From assembly GCA_031549285.1 (NCBI GenBank), contig JAVBPZ010000013.1, positions 62,001 through 126,000 of the forward strand: a DNA stretch of 64,000 nucleotides, read 5' to 3'. Below, in pieces: positions 25,622 to 34,881 of this stretch. The notes under the pieces were generated by a model. The model made no database searches. It was given only the letters and a program-made list of their open reading frames with translations, and was not told the origin of the DNA. Both the position numbers and the translations under genes were made by a program. This DNA is from JAAYCI01 sp031549285. GTDB taxonomy: Bacteria; Bacillota; Clostridia; Oscillospirales; Ruminococcaceae. Positions within the stretch are counted from its first letter, which is position 1. Every line of letters begins with the position of its first letter.

Positions 25622-26305
25622 ATGGTTAAGGTCCTGATTGTTGACGACGAGCCGAGGATTCGGGAACTGATTCGGGAGCATTTGGAGCATGCGGGGTTTG
25701 AGTGTGACGAGGCGCCGGATGGCTCGGCGGCCATGGTCACACTGGGAAAGGGCGGCGTGGACCTGGTCATCCTGGATATCATGATGCCGTTTTTGGACGG
25801 CATGAGCGTGCTGCGGGAGATGAAGATTCGCAAAATGGAGATGCCGGTGATCATGCTGACCGCCCGGGGCGAAGAGTACGACCGGGTGGCCGGGCTGGAA
25901 GGCGGCGCGGATGATTATATTGTGAAGCCGTTTTCCCCGCGGGAGCTGGTGGCCCGGGTGAAAGCGGTGCTGGCGCGCACGCTGCCAAAGGAAAAGACCG
26001 AGGGCGAAAGTTATGTGTTTGACGGGCTGGCCATAGACACCGCCTCGCACACGGTGAAGATAGACGGGAAGGAATCCGACCTGACGCCGAAGGAATTTGA
26101 CCTGCTGGTGTTTTTGGCGGCCAACAAGGGCATTGCCCTGACCCGGGAAAAGATTTTGCAAAAAGTGTGGAACTATGATTACGTGGGCGAGGACCGCACG
26201 GTGGATACCCACGTGAAGATGCTGCGCAGCCATCTGGGCCCGTACCGGGATTTTATTACCACCGTATGGGGTGTGGGCTATAAGTTTGACCCGGAGGGAA
26301 GGTAA
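25622..26305 (+). CDS. OmpR-family response regulator
   Basis: A 227-residue regulator. The receiver domain has the acidic pair Asp8-Asp9, the phosphoacceptor Asp52 in VILDIMMPF and a conserved Lys in YIVKPFSPREL. The C-terminal winged helix contains LTPKEFDLLVFLA, DRTVDTHVKMLR and the closing TVWGVGYKF. The start is ATG 25622; an in-frame GTG at 25607 has no better ribosome site. The gene is followed after four bases by the GTG of its sensor kinase. Signal and targets are unknown. Confidence 0.95.
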   Translation: MVKVLIVDDEPRIRELIREHLEHAGFECDEAPDGSAAMVTLGKGGVDLVILDIMMPFLDGMSVLREMKIRKMEMPVIMLTARGEEYDRVAGLEGGADDYIVKPFSPRELVARVKAVLARTLPKEKTEGESYVFDGLAIDTASHTVKIDGKESDLTPKEFDLLVFLAANKGIALTREKILQKVWNYDYVGEDRTVDTHVKMLRSHLGPYRDFITTVWGVGYKFDPEGR

Positions 26306-26309
26306 GTCC

Positions 26310-27935
26310 GTGGAAGCAAAGCACGAGAAAAAATGTAATCCGGCCGAAAAAATGCGCCATATCATCTCTGGCAGCATCAGCCGCAAGCTGACCTTTTTTG
26401 TGGTGGTGCTGTGCCTGTTGGTGGTGGTGCTGTTTTGGGTTTTCAGCGTGTTTATGCTGCAGCCCACCTATCACCAGAGCATCCGGCGGGACATGTCTGC
26501 CCAGCTGAACACCGCCAGCGCCGTGCTGGATGACGCATACAAGGACGGCGTGGAAATTGTGACGCTGGAAGCGGGCCCGGATGGCCGGCAGACAGCGCGC
26601 CTGTCGGACGAGTGTGTCCGGCGGTTGAACGCGGCGCAGCAGGAGGGAAAACTGAACCTGAGCGGGCGGTGCCTGGATATTGCGGGCGGCGATTTAAGGA
26701 CCCTGCTGCTGGCGGATAACCTGCTGCCGCAGTGCGTACTGCACCCCAGCATGGAAACCGGCCTGACCGCCGAGGGTGTGCAGATGGAACCGGAGCGCAA
26801 CGGCACGCTGGTAACGTTGATGCGGGCGAAGGTGTTTGAGCAGGGCAGCCTGTATGAAACACTGGACAGCGGGCAGATGGTGATGGGCCGCTTGGTGGCC
26901 GGGGGGCAGGTGTCGGTCATTGTTACCGCCAACCTGGAGCGCATACCCCAGGCGGTGGCGGTGCTGAAAAGCCTGCTGCTGCCCATTTCCGCGCTGTTGA
27001 TTTTGTTTTCGCTGGGCAGCGCGTGGATTTTCAGCCGGTGGTTCACCCGCCCGGTAAACCGCCTGTCCGCCGCGGCCAAACAGATGGCAAAAGGCAACTA
27101 TGACGTGCAGGTGGAGGTGGTGGGCGACGACGAAATTGCCGATTTGTCCCAGAACTTTAACACCATGGCGCACGAGGTAAAGTTGTCGTCGGATTTGCAG
27201 CGGGACCTGATAGCGAACGTGAGCCATGATTTGCGCACGCCGCTGACGCTGATAAAAGGCTATGCGGAAACAGTGCGGGATTTAACCGGCGAGGATCCCG
27301 CCAAACGCGAGGAACAGCTGGATGTGATTGTGGACGAGGCGGACCGGCTGAGCGCGCTGGTGGGCAGCGTAATGGAGCTGTCCCGCATGTCTACCGGGCA
27401 CGAAAAGCCAAAGCCCGTGCGGTTTGATTTAACCGAGCTGTGCGACGAGATGACCTACCGGTACGATGCGGTATGCCGCCAGAACGGCTATACGTTTGAG
27501 TTTTTGTGCTATGACCGGTGCGAGGTGGTGGCCGACCCCGACCTGCTGGAGCGCGCGCTGCACAACCTGATGGGCAACGCGCTGCACCATGTGGGCGAGG
27601 ATGGCTTTGTGGGCCTGCGCATATACAAAACCACCCACGACACCGCCCGGGTAGAGGTGGTGGACCACGGGCCGGGCATTCCGGCAAAGGAACAGGCACA
27701 CCTGTTCGATAAATATTACCGCAGCCGCGCCGACGCCGGAAAACCCGGCACCGGCCTGGGGCTGTCCATTACCAAGGCAATCTTCAACGCGCAGGATTTT
27801 GAGTACGGCGTGGAGAGCGAAGTGGGCAAGGGCTCGACCTTCTGGTTCGAGGTGCCGCTGGCGCCGGAGACAAAGCCGGAAAAGAAAGCCGGAAAAAGAG
27901 GCGATAAAGGAACCGGCGAGGGTAGCGGGAACTGA
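26310..27935 (+). CDS. Sensor histidine kinase
   Basis: A 541-residue partner of the preceding regulator. The first membrane helix (about residues 27-50) and the second (about 218-240) enclose an extracytoplasmic sensor of roughly 165 residues. HAMP follows (WFTRPVNRLSAAAKQM), then the H-box NVSHDLRTPLTL with phosphoacceptor His306, N-box LMGNALHHV, G1 VVDHGPGIP and G2 GTGLGLSITK. The GTG start at 26310 is supported by a GGAGGGAAGG ribosome site overlapping the end of the regulator gene. The C-terminus is a short Lys/Gly-rich tail. Confidence 0.95.
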   Translation: MEAKHEKKCNPAEKMRHIISGSISRKLTFFVVVLCLLVVVLFWVFSVFMLQPTYHQSIRRDMSAQLNTASAVLDDAYKDGVEIVTLEAGPDGRQTARLSDECVRRLNAAQQEGKLNLSGRCLDIAGGDLRTLLLADNLLPQCVLHPSMETGLTAEGVQMEPERNGTLVTLMRAKVFEQGSLYETLDSGQMVMGRLVAGGQVSVIVTANLERIPQAVAVLKSLLLPISALLILFSLGSAWIFSRWFTRPVNRLSAAAKQMAKGNYDVQVEVVGDDEIADLSQNFNTMAHEVKLSSDLQRDLIANVSHDLRTPLTLIKGYAETVRDLTGEDPAKREEQLDVIVDEADRLSALVGSVMELSRMSTGHEKPKPVRFDLTELCDEMTYRYDAVCRQNGYTFEFLCYDRCEVVADPDLLERALHNLMGNALHHVGEDGFVGLRIYKTTHDTARVEVVDHGPGIPAKEQAHLFDKYYRSRADAGKPGTGLGLSITKAIFNAQDFEYGVESEVGKGSTFWFEVPLAPETKPEKKAGKRGDKGTGEGSGN

Positions 27936-27984
27936 CACGGCAGGCGGGAAGAAATTTTTGAAGAACCAAATAATAGAACAGCGC

Positions 27985-28025
27985 CCGGGGCGCCGGTGGC
28001 AAAGGTTTTGCCAGCGGTGCCCCGG
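27985..28025 (+). terminator. Terminator after the sensor kinase
   Basis: A long GC-rich stem (27985-28003 with 28006-28025; one wobble, one mismatch) followed by a T-rich stretch. Confidence 0.65.
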
Positions 28026-28054
28026 CATTTGTTTTCGCCGCATCCCGGGTAAAT

Positions 28055-28084
28055 TTGCATTCGGTTTTATATTTGATATATAAT
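28055..28084 (+). promoter_or_regulatory. Promoter for the pyridoxal kinase operon
   Basis: TTGCAT (28055-28060), 18 bases, consensus TATAAT (28079-28084). Confidence 0.6.
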
Positions 28085-28200
28085 AGAGCAGATTCATAAA
28101 AACAAGACAATTTGACGCCGGCAAACCCGCATGAATGATGTGCCGTGTATCTGCCAGCTGATGACGGCTGCCAACGAAGCCCGAAAGGAGGCCAAACAGA

Positions 28201-29031
28201 ATGCAACGACCCAAGCGCGTGCTGTGCATCATGGACCTTACTTTCGTGGGACGCGCCAGCCTGGCGGTGGTGCTGCCGGTGCTGTCTGCCTGTGGCGTGC
28301 AGGCGTGCCCGCTGCCGGCGGCGCTGTTTTCCACCCACACCGCGGGGTTTGGCGCGGTGGAAACCACCGATATGGCCAGCTTTTCGCTGGATGCACTGGC
28401 GCATTTCAAGGAACAAAAAATAGAGTTTGACGCCATTTATACCGGCTACCTGTGCGGGCGGGATCAGTTTGCGCTGGCACAGGAGGCATTCCGGCAATAC
28501 CCCAATGCCATACGCGTGGTGGACCCGGCCCTGGGGGATGGCGGCAAAACCTATAACGGCATTACCCCGGACACGGTGGCGCAGATGAAAAACCTATGCG
28601 CCATGGCGCATTTGATAACCCCAAACTATACCGAGAGTGCCCTGCTGCTGGGGGAATCCCCTACCATGGATATTCCGGAACAAATTGCGCTGGAAAGGCG
28701 CGTGCGTGCGCTGTCCGGCGCCGAGTGCTCGGTGCTGGTTACCAGCGTGCCCGCCCCGGGCGACAAGCGCGAGGTGGTGGGCTGCGGGCCGGGCGGTACG
28801 GGAATATACAGCATTTCCGGCCGGTATACCCCGGGGGATTATCCCGGCACCGGCGATGTTTTTACCGCCACCACCACCGGTTTGTTTTTGAAGGGGCTTT
28901 CCCTGCCGGAAGCCGCTCGCCGCGCAGTGTCGTTTGTACAGGCGGCGGTTCGCCTGACCTATGAAAACAACGGCGAAGCCCGTCATGGTGTGTGGTTCGA
29001 GCCGTTGTTGCCGCAGTTGGCGGATCATTAA
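28201..29031 (+). CDS. Pyridoxal/pyridoxamine kinase
   Basis: A 276-residue ribokinase-fold kinase of the PdxY/PdxK group, which phosphorylates B6 vitamers for salvage. Landmarks are CIMDLTFVGRASLA, the substrate-loop region LPAALFSTHTAGF, VDPALGDGGKTY, ITPNYTESALLLG and the anion-hole/catalytic PGTGDVFTAT. The ATG follows AAAGGAGG. It begins an operon that continues with trmL and a DegV gene. B6 specificity is inferred from family resemblance and is likely but not proven. Confidence 0.88.
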   Translation: MQRPKRVLCIMDLTFVGRASLAVVLPVLSACGVQACPLPAALFSTHTAGFGAVETTDMASFSLDALAHFKEQKIEFDAIYTGYLCGRDQFALAQEAFRQYPNAIRVVDPALGDGGKTYNGITPDTVAQMKNLCAMAHLITPNYTESALLLGESPTMDIPEQIALERRVRALSGAECSVLVTSVPAPGDKREVVGCGPGGTGIYSISGRYTPGDYPGTGDVFTATTTGLFLKGLSLPEAARRAVSFVQAAVRLTYENNGEARHGVWFEPLLPQLADH

Positions 29032-29093
29032 CCCGCCGCTGGTTTTGGTATCGCTGCCGGCCCATGGCTGTGCGGCCAAAGAGTAACCAGCAG

Positions 29094-29618
29094 ATGCCCC
29101 AGGATGGAGGAATTTTTCTGCCGACGCTGAATGTGGTACTTGTAGAGCCGCAAATTCCCCAGAACACCGGGAATGTGGCGCGCACCTGCGCGTGTACCGG
29201 GGCGCGGCTGCATCTGGTGCGGCCCATGGGCTTCACCGTGACCGACGCAAAGCTGAAGCGCGCCGGGCTGGATTATTGGGACAAGCTGGATGTCACCTAC
29301 CATGCGTCGCTAGAGGCGTTTTTGGAAACAGAACCCGGGCCGTTTTTCTTTTTCACCACCAAGGCGTCCCGGTGCTATACCCAGGCGGCCTACCCCGACG
29401 GCTGCTATCTGGTTTTTGGCCGCGAGGACGCCGGCCTGCCCGCGGCGCTGCTGCGGCAGCACCCGGAACAATGTGTGCGGCTGCCCATGAAAAACACCCT
29501 GCGCAGCCTGAACCTGTCCAACACGGTGGCGGTGGGTGTGTACGAAACCCTGCGCCAGTGGCAGTTTGCGGGTCTGTGCGCAACAGGGGCGTTCCCGGGG
29601 GAGAGGGAGACAGAGTAA
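29094..29618 (+). CDS. trmL: tRNA (cytidine/uridine-34-2'-O)-methyltransferase
   Basis: A SPOUT-class enzyme that 2'-O-methylates the wobble base of tRNA(Leu). It contains NVVLVEPQIPQNTGNVARTC, the family N-terminus, then LVFGREDAGLP and LRSLNLSNTVAVGVYE, the knot residues. The start is unclear: the family normally begins at LNVVL, but the nearest ATG is 29094 and has no ribosome site, whereas GGAGGA at 29106 lies six bases before a CTG at 29118. The gene immediately follows the B6 kinase gene. Confidence 0.9.
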   Translation: MPQDGGIFLPTLNVVLVEPQIPQNTGNVARTCACTGARLHLVRPMGFTVTDAKLKRAGLDYWDKLDVTYHASLEAFLETEPGPFFFFTTKASRCYTQAAYPDGCYLVFGREDAGLPAALLRQHPEQCVRLPMKNTLRSLNLSNTVAVGVYETLRQWQFAGLCATGAFPGERETE

Positions 29619-29633
29619 CAGGAGTGGATAAAA

Positions 29634-30506
29634 ATGCAAAAAAGAAAATTTGCGGTGTTGACAGACTCGGCCTGCGACCTGCCATATGACCTGGCCGAAA
29701 AGCACGGGGTGGATATCCTGTGTTTCCAAATCTCGGTAGACGGCAACAGCTATACCGAGCGGCAGGACTTTGATTTCGACGAGTATTACGAGATGCTGCG
29801 CACCTGTGAGGGGATTCCCAGCACGGCGCATGTTACCATGCCGCGCTTTTTGGCGCAGTTTTTGGCGTATGACGACGCCAAAGTGCAAGAGGTGCTGTAT
29901 GTATCCATCAACGCCGCGGGGTCGGCCACCTTTAACGCGGCCACCATGGCCGAGCGGGAGTTCCGCAAAGAGCGCCCGGCCAGCCAGATGAAAATTTACC
30001 TGGTGGACAGCCATGCCTATTCCATGGCGTATGGCTGGTATGTGGCCGAGGCGGCGCGCAAGCTGAAAAATGGCGCGGAAATGGCCGACGTGGTGGCCTG
30101 GCTGGAGGATATGTTTTCCCGGGTGGAGATATCGCTGGCGGCGTTCAGCCTGAAGTTTATGAAAAAAAGCGGGCGCATCAGCGCGGCGGCGGCGTTTGCG
30201 GGCGAGTTACTGGGCCTGCGGCCCATTGTCAGCCTGAACGACGGCATCAGCATTGTGCAGAAAAAGGTGCGCGGGGACAAAGAAGTACTGCCCACGATGC
30301 TGGAGTATGTGGAAAAGCATATGGACGACACCAAAGAATATATGGTGGGCGGCACCAACCAGGAAACCATAGAACAGCTGGCGGCCATGTGCAAAAAACA
30401 GTGGGGCGCAGAGCCCCTGCTGCTGTTCAAGCTGGGGGCCGCGGTGGCCACCAACACCGGGCCGGATGCTATTGCCGTAGTGTATGTGGGCGAAAAGCGC
30501 CGGTGA
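29634..30506 (+). CDS. DegV family fatty acid-binding protein (second copy)
   Basis: A 290-residue DegV protein with VLTDSACDLPYDL at the N-terminus, the GIPSTAHVTM motif, VSINAAGSAT and a C-terminal GAAVATNTGPDAIAV. Compared with the copy at 4357, the C-terminal glycine-rich lipid-site motif differs (VATNTGPD against IGSHSGPG), so the two probably prefer different acyl chains; that is inference. The ATG is preceded by AGGAGT. It is the third gene of the B6 kinase-trmL operon. Confidence 0.9.
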   Translation: MQKRKFAVLTDSACDLPYDLAEKHGVDILCFQISVDGNSYTERQDFDFDEYYEMLRTCEGIPSTAHVTMPRFLAQFLAYDDAKVQEVLYVSINAAGSATFNAATMAEREFRKERPASQMKIYLVDSHAYSMAYGWYVAEAARKLKNGAEMADVVAWLEDMFSRVEISLAAFSLKFMKKSGRISAAAAFAGELLGLRPIVSLNDGISIVQKKVRGDKEVLPTMLEYVEKHMDDTKEYMVGGTNQETIEQLAAMCKKQWGAEPLLLFKLGAAVATNTGPDAIAVVYVGEKRR

Positions 30507-30553
30507 GCGGCGGCGCTTGGCGTGGCGTTTTCGACCCTATAAAATAAGGAACA

Positions 30554-30587
30554 GGCCGGCAGCCGCCACGGTTGCCGGCCAATATTT
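30554..30587 (+). terminator. Terminator after the second DegV gene
   Basis: GGCCGGCA (30554-30561) pairs with TGCCGGCC (30573-30580) and is followed by AATATTTT. Confidence 0.65.
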
Positions 30588-30614
30588 TCAAATGGTGTGC
30601 CGGTGTGGTATAAT
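30585..30614 (+). promoter_or_regulatory. Promoter for ddl-murI
   Basis: TTTTCA (30585-30590), 18 bases, consensus TATAAT (30609-30614). The same TTTTCA -35 variant appears before asnS. Confidence 0.5.
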
Positions 30615-30688
30615 CAAACACGGAATAATACATGGATCATTCTGCGCCGGTATGCCGGCGGGCAATGTGTGGAAAGGATGGGTGCCAC

Positions 30689-31762
30689 ATGGCGAAAATG
30701 CGGGTGGCGGTGTTGTTTGGCGGCGTTTCCAGCGAGCACGAGGTTTCGTGCCTGTCGGCGGCGTCGGTGGTGGACAACATGTCGGCGGAAAGCTATGACG
30801 TGCTGAAAATAGGCATTACCAAAAAAGGACGGTGGCTGCTGTACCCCGGCGGTACCGATAAAATGCGCGATGGCAGCTGGGACACGTTCCCGGACTGTGT
30901 GCCGGCCATTATCTCGCCGGACCGCACCACCCGCGGGCTTATTATCAGCCACGAGGGCGGCTTTGATGTGATGAAGCTGGATATGGTGTTCCCGGTGCTG
31001 CACGGCCGCAACGGCGAAGATGGAACCATCCAGGGCTTGCTGGACCTGGCGGGCATTCCGTATGTGGGGTGTGGTGTGCTGGCCAGCGCCATGTGCATGG
31101 ACAAGGCTACCGCCAACCAGGTGTTCGACACGATGGGCATTCCCCACACGCCCTGGCTGGCGCTGGACCGTGACGAGATGGCGGATGTCGAGGAGATTTT
31201 GCAGCGCATGGAGGGGAAAATATCCTTCCCCATTTTTGTAAAACCATCTATTGGTGGCTCCAGCGTGGGGGTGACCAAGGTAAAGCAGCCCGAGGACCTG
31301 CCCGCCGCCCTGCAGCTGGCGGCCGCGCATGGGCGCAAGATTGTGCTGGAGCAGGCGGTAAGCGGCAAAGAGCTGGAGTGCTCGGTACTGGGCAACACGG
31401 CGCCGTTCGTCAGCCGCCCGGGCGAGGTGGAAAGCTGCAATGAGACGTATGATTATGAAGCAAAATACCTGTCCGGCGATGCCAGCCGCCTGTACCTGCC
31501 GGCGCGCATTCCGGCGGAAAAGCAGGAAGAAGTATGCACGCTGGCGCTGCAAGCATATAAGGCGCTGGGTTGTGCGGGCCTAGCACGGGTGGACTTTTTT
31601 GTGGAAGAGGCCACCGGCCGGGTGTTTATTAACGAGGTGAACACCATGCCGGGCTTTACCAACATCAGCATGTACTCTAAGCTGATGGACATGAGCGGTA
31701 CGCCGTTCCCGGAACTGATTGACCAGCTGATCATGCTGGCTTGCGAGAGGGCGGAGGTATGA
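30689..31762 (+). CDS. ddl: D-alanine--D-alanine ligase
   Basis: A 357-residue ATP-grasp ligase that makes the D-Ala-D-Ala terminus of peptidoglycan precursors. Landmarks are VLFGGVSSEHEVS, FPVLHGRNGEDGT, the ATP loop PSIGGSSVGV, EKAVSG-like EQAVSGKELE, YDYEAKYLSG and the C-terminal INEVNTMPGFT. The tyrosine-containing YDYEAKY is typical of ordinary Ddl rather than of vancomycin-resistance ligases. The start is ATG 30689 after GGAAAGGATGGG. The stop overlaps the murI start (ATGA), so the two D-amino-acid genes are coupled. Confidence 0.95.
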   Translation: MAKMRVAVLFGGVSSEHEVSCLSAASVVDNMSAESYDVLKIGITKKGRWLLYPGGTDKMRDGSWDTFPDCVPAIISPDRTTRGLIISHEGGFDVMKLDMVFPVLHGRNGEDGTIQGLLDLAGIPYVGCGVLASAMCMDKATANQVFDTMGIPHTPWLALDRDEMADVEEILQRMEGKISFPIFVKPSIGGSSVGVTKVKQPEDLPAALQLAAAHGRKIVLEQAVSGKELECSVLGNTAPFVSRPGEVESCNETYDYEAKYLSGDASRLYLPARIPAEKQEEVCTLALQAYKALGCAGLARVDFFVEEATGRVFINEVNTMPGFTNISMYSKLMDMSGTPFPELIDQLIMLACERAEV

Positions 31763-32574
31763 ACAAAGGCCCCATCGGCGTGTTTGATTCCGGCCTGGGC
31801 GGCCTGTCGGCGGTGCGCCGGCTGCGCAGCATGCTGCCGGGGGAGGATCTGGTGTATTTTGGCGATACCGGGCGGGTACCCTATGGCACCCGTGGTCGGG
31901 ATACCATCATCGCCTATGCGAAACAGGACATCGCTTTTTTGTGCTCGCAGCAGGTGAAGTGCATTCTGGCGGCCTGTGGTACGGTAAGCAGTACGCTGCC
32001 GGCGGAAGAGACCGATCCCTTGCCGGTGCCGTACCTGGGGGTGGTGCTGCCCACCGCGGCCGCGGCGGCCGCCGCGCCGAAAAACGGCCGGGTGGCGGTG
32101 CTGGGCACCGAGGCGACCGTTGCCAGCGGGGTGTACCAGGCGGCGCTGACGAACTTGCGGCCGGGGGTAGAGAGCCTGGGCATCGCGTGCCCGCTGTTTG
32201 TACCGCTGGTGGAAAACGGGCGCTTTGCGCCCGGGGACGCGCTGAGCACCCTGGCGGCACAGGAATATTTGGCGCCGGTGCAGGCGTTTGGCGCCGACAC
32301 GGTCATTCTGGGCTGCACGCATTACCCGCTGCTGGCGGGCATCATCGGCGGGGTGCTGGGGCCGGATGCGACGCTGGTAGATTCCGGGTATGAGGCGGCA
32401 AAACAGCTGCAAAAAACACTGGAAGCCAAGGGGCTGCTGTCCGGCAAAACCGCCGGGGGCAGCGTGCAGTACTATGTCAGCGACGACGCCGACCGGTTTG
32501 GCCGGTTGGCCGGCATTTTCCTGGGGGGCGAAGCCGGCGGCCCGGTGCAGCAGGTAAACATAGAGGCGTTTTAG
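31759..32574 (+). CDS. murI: Glutamate racemase with variant active-site motif
   Basis: A 271-residue racemase supplying D-glutamate for peptidoglycan. FDSGLGGLS with Asp10, YFGDTGRVPYG and both catalytic cysteines are present: Cys73 in AACGTVSS and Cys186 in LGCTHYP with His188. The usual motif after the first Cys is ACNT; here Asn is replaced by Gly74. The gene starts within the ddl stop codon. The DUF1934 gene follows after 50 bases. The substitution is discussed as a finding; enzyme identity is otherwise clear. Confidence 0.93.
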   Translation: MNKGPIGVFDSGLGGLSAVRRLRSMLPGEDLVYFGDTGRVPYGTRGRDTIIAYAKQDIAFLCSQQVKCILAACGTVSSTLPAEETDPLPVPYLGVVLPTAAAAAAAPKNGRVAVLGTEATVASGVYQAALTNLRPGVESLGIACPLFVPLVENGRFAPGDALSTLAAQEYLAPVQAFGADTVILGCTHYPLLAGIIGGVLGPDATLVDSGYEAAKQLQKTLEAKGLLSGKTAGGSVQYYVSDDADRFGRLAGIFLGGEAGGPVQQVNIEAF

Positions 32575-32624
32575 CGTGTGTGCGCCCGGCGCCGCACGGA
32601 AAAAGAGATAACGAAGGATAACAC

Positions 32625-33050
32625 ATGAAAGAAAATTATTTGATTAACATAGAAGGCGAAATGGAACAGGCGGGCGAGGTGGATACCATCCATCTGATGA
32701 CCCGTGGCTCTTTTGCGCGCCGGAACGGTAACTTTTTCATCAGCTATGCGGAAACGGAAGCCACCGGCTATGAGGGGAACATCACCACCGTGAAGGTGGA
32801 AAACGGCAGCAAGGTATCCATGCTGCGCAGCGGCAACATGCCCAGCCAGCTGGTGATAGAGCGCGGCAAGCGCCACGTGTGCCATTACGACAGTGCCTAT
32901 GGCGTTTTGAGCCTGGGGGTGGCGGCGGACGAAATAGACAACCGGCTGACCGAGACCGGGGGCGAGCTGGCCTTCAGCTATACACTGGACCAGGGCGACG
33001 CGCACATCTCCCACAACAAGGTGAAAATTACCGTACAGGAGGCCCATTGA
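32625..33050 (+). CDS. DUF1934 (YwiB-like) beta-barrel protein
   Basis: A 141-residue cytosolic protein of the DUF1934 family, a calycin-like beta barrel. Typical stretches are DTIHLMTRGSFARRNGNFF, ISYAETEATG, GNMPSQLVIERGKRH and FSYTLDQGD near the end. Function is unknown. Its neighbour is argS, the same pairing as ywiB-argS in Bacillus subtilis, and here the stop codon overlaps the argS ATG by one base (TGATG), so the proteins are made together. Confidence 0.9.
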   Translation: MKENYLINIEGEMEQAGEVDTIHLMTRGSFARRNGNFFISYAETEATGYEGNITTVKVENGSKVSMLRSGNMPSQLVIERGKRHVCHYDSAYGVLSLGVAADEIDNRLTETGGELAFSYTLDQGDAHISHNKVKITVQEAH

Positions 33051-34813
33051 TGCCAGAAATACAGCAAACCGGCGCACCGGAAGCGGCCGCCTATACACAA
33101 CACGCCAAGGAAGCGTACCACCGCAAGGACCTGCTGGACATGGCACGGGAAGAGGCCCGCGCCGCCCTGCTGGCGGCAGCACAGCGCGCAGTAGCGGCGG
33201 GGGCATTGCCCGCCGCGCCGTCGGCGGCGTTTGTGGTGGAGGTGCCGGGGGATGCTGCCCACGGGGACCTGGCGGCGAACCTGGCGCTGGTGAACGCAAA
33301 GGCGCTGGGCCTGCCCCCGCGCAAAATAGCCGAGGCGGTGGTGGCGCATTTCCCCGCCGAGGACATGTTTGAAAAGGTAGAGATAGCCGGGCCGGGGTTC
33401 ATTAACCTGTTCCTGGGCCAGGGGTATTACGCCGGGGTGGTCATGGCGGCGGTGCTGTGCGGCGGCGAGTATGGCCGCACCGACGCGGGCCGCGGCGAAA
33501 AGGTGAACGTGGAGTTTGTCTCGGCAAACCCCACCGGCCCCATGCACCTGGGCAACGCGCGCGGCGGCGCGCTGGGCGACTGTTTGGCAGAGGCGCTGTC
33601 CTGGGCGGGGTACCACGTAACGCGGGAGTTTTACATAAACGACGCGGGCAACCAGATTGCGAAATTTGGCGTCAGCCTGGCGGCGCGCTATTTGCAGATT
33701 GTGCAGGGGCCGGACGCGGTGCCCTTCCCGGAGGACGGGTACCAGGGCGATGATATCCGCCAGCGCGCACAGGATTTTTTTGACGAGTACGGCGCCGCCC
33801 CAGCACAAAAAGACGCGGCGGAATTGGAACAGCTGCTCATTGACTATGCCCTGCCGCGCAATATTGCCGCCCTGCGGGAGGATTTGTCCACCTACCGGGT
33901 GCACTACGACGTGTGGTTCAGCGAATCGCAGCTGCACGAGAGCGGCGCGGTGGACGCGGCGGTGCGGCTGTTGCAGGAACGGGGTGCCGCGTACGAACAG
34001 GACGGCGCCATCTGGTACAAGGCCACCGCCTTTGGCGGCGACAAGGACGAGGTGCTGGTGCGGGCGAACGGCGTGCCCACCTATTTTGCGGCGGACATTG
34101 CCTACCACGCGGACAAGTTTGCCCGTGGTTTTACCAAAGCGATAGACGTGTGGGGCGCCGACCACCACGGCCACGTGGCCCGCATGAAAGGCGCGCTGGA
34201 CGCCATTGGGCTGGACGGCAGCAAACTGGACATAGTGCTGATGCAGTTTGTGCGGCTGGTACGGGACGGCGCGCCGGTACGCATGAGCAAGCGTACCGGA
34301 AAGGCCATCACCCTGACCGACCTGCTGGAGGAAGTGCCCATCGACTCCGCGCGGTTTTTCTTTAACCTGCGGGATCCCGGCAGCCAGATAGAGTTTGACC
34401 TGGACCTGGCGGTGGCGCAGGACAGCGAGAACCCGGTATATTATGTGCAGTACGCGCACGCGCGCATCTGCTCCATTTTAAAGGCGCTGGCCGGGGATGG
34501 GGTCGCCTTCCGTCAGGATGTGGCGTTTGCCAACCTGGCAAAGCTGGCCGCGCCGGAGGAGCGTGCGCTGATCCGGCAGATTGCGGCGTTCCCGGGCGAG
34601 ATTGTGGCGGCGGCAAAGGGGTATGACCCTGCGCGCATCACCCGCTATGTGGCCGAGCTGGCCACCGTGTTCCACAAGTTTTACACCGCCTGCCGCGTGA
34701 AGGGTGAGGAAGAGGGGCTGCTGCAGGCGCGGCTGGCGCTGTGTGTGGCCACCCGCACGGTGCTGGCGAACGGCCTGGCTATGCTGAAGGTATCGGCGCC
34801 GGAAAAGATGTAA
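33050..34813 (+). CDS. argS: Arginyl-tRNA synthetase
   Basis: A 587-residue class I synthetase. An N-terminal Arg-specific domain (PGDAAHGDLAANLA) precedes the catalytic domain with SANPTGPMHLGN, whose HLGN (166-169) is the HIGH motif. ADIAYHADKF and DVWGADHHGHV follow, and RMSKRTGK stands at the KMSKS position. The C-terminal DALR anticodon-binding domain is recognisable at YVQYAHARI onward, ending in LKVSAPEKM. The start is ATG 33050, overlapping the stop of the DUF1934 gene. A terminator follows. Confidence 0.96.
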   Translation: MPEIQQTGAPEAAAYTQHAKEAYHRKDLLDMAREEARAALLAAAQRAVAAGALPAAPSAAFVVEVPGDAAHGDLAANLALVNAKALGLPPRKIAEAVVAHFPAEDMFEKVEIAGPGFINLFLGQGYYAGVVMAAVLCGGEYGRTDAGRGEKVNVEFVSANPTGPMHLGNARGGALGDCLAEALSWAGYHVTREFYINDAGNQIAKFGVSLAARYLQIVQGPDAVPFPEDGYQGDDIRQRAQDFFDEYGAAPAQKDAAELEQLLIDYALPRNIAALREDLSTYRVHYDVWFSESQLHESGAVDAAVRLLQERGAAYEQDGAIWYKATAFGGDKDEVLVRANGVPTYFAADIAYHADKFARGFTKAIDVWGADHHGHVARMKGALDAIGLDGSKLDIVLMQFVRLVRDGAPVRMSKRTGKAITLTDLLEEVPIDSARFFFNLRDPGSQIEFDLDLAVAQDSENPVYYVQYAHARICSILKALAGDGVAFRQDVAFANLAKLAAPEERALIRQIAAFPGEIVAAAKGYDPARITRYVAELATVFHKFYTACRVKGEEEGLLQARLALCVATRTVLANGLAMLKVSAPEKM

Positions 34814-34881
34814 TAAATAGTAAGAAATACGGTATGAAATACGCTGTGTGTTGTTTGCAAGAAAGAGATACAGCAGCTGGT

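Noticed and set aside
30689..32574. Vancomycin-resistance-type ligase and racemase pair
   Set aside because: The ligase has the ordinary Ddl tyrosine motif and the racemase is MurI; no VanT, VanXY or VanRS genes are adjacent.
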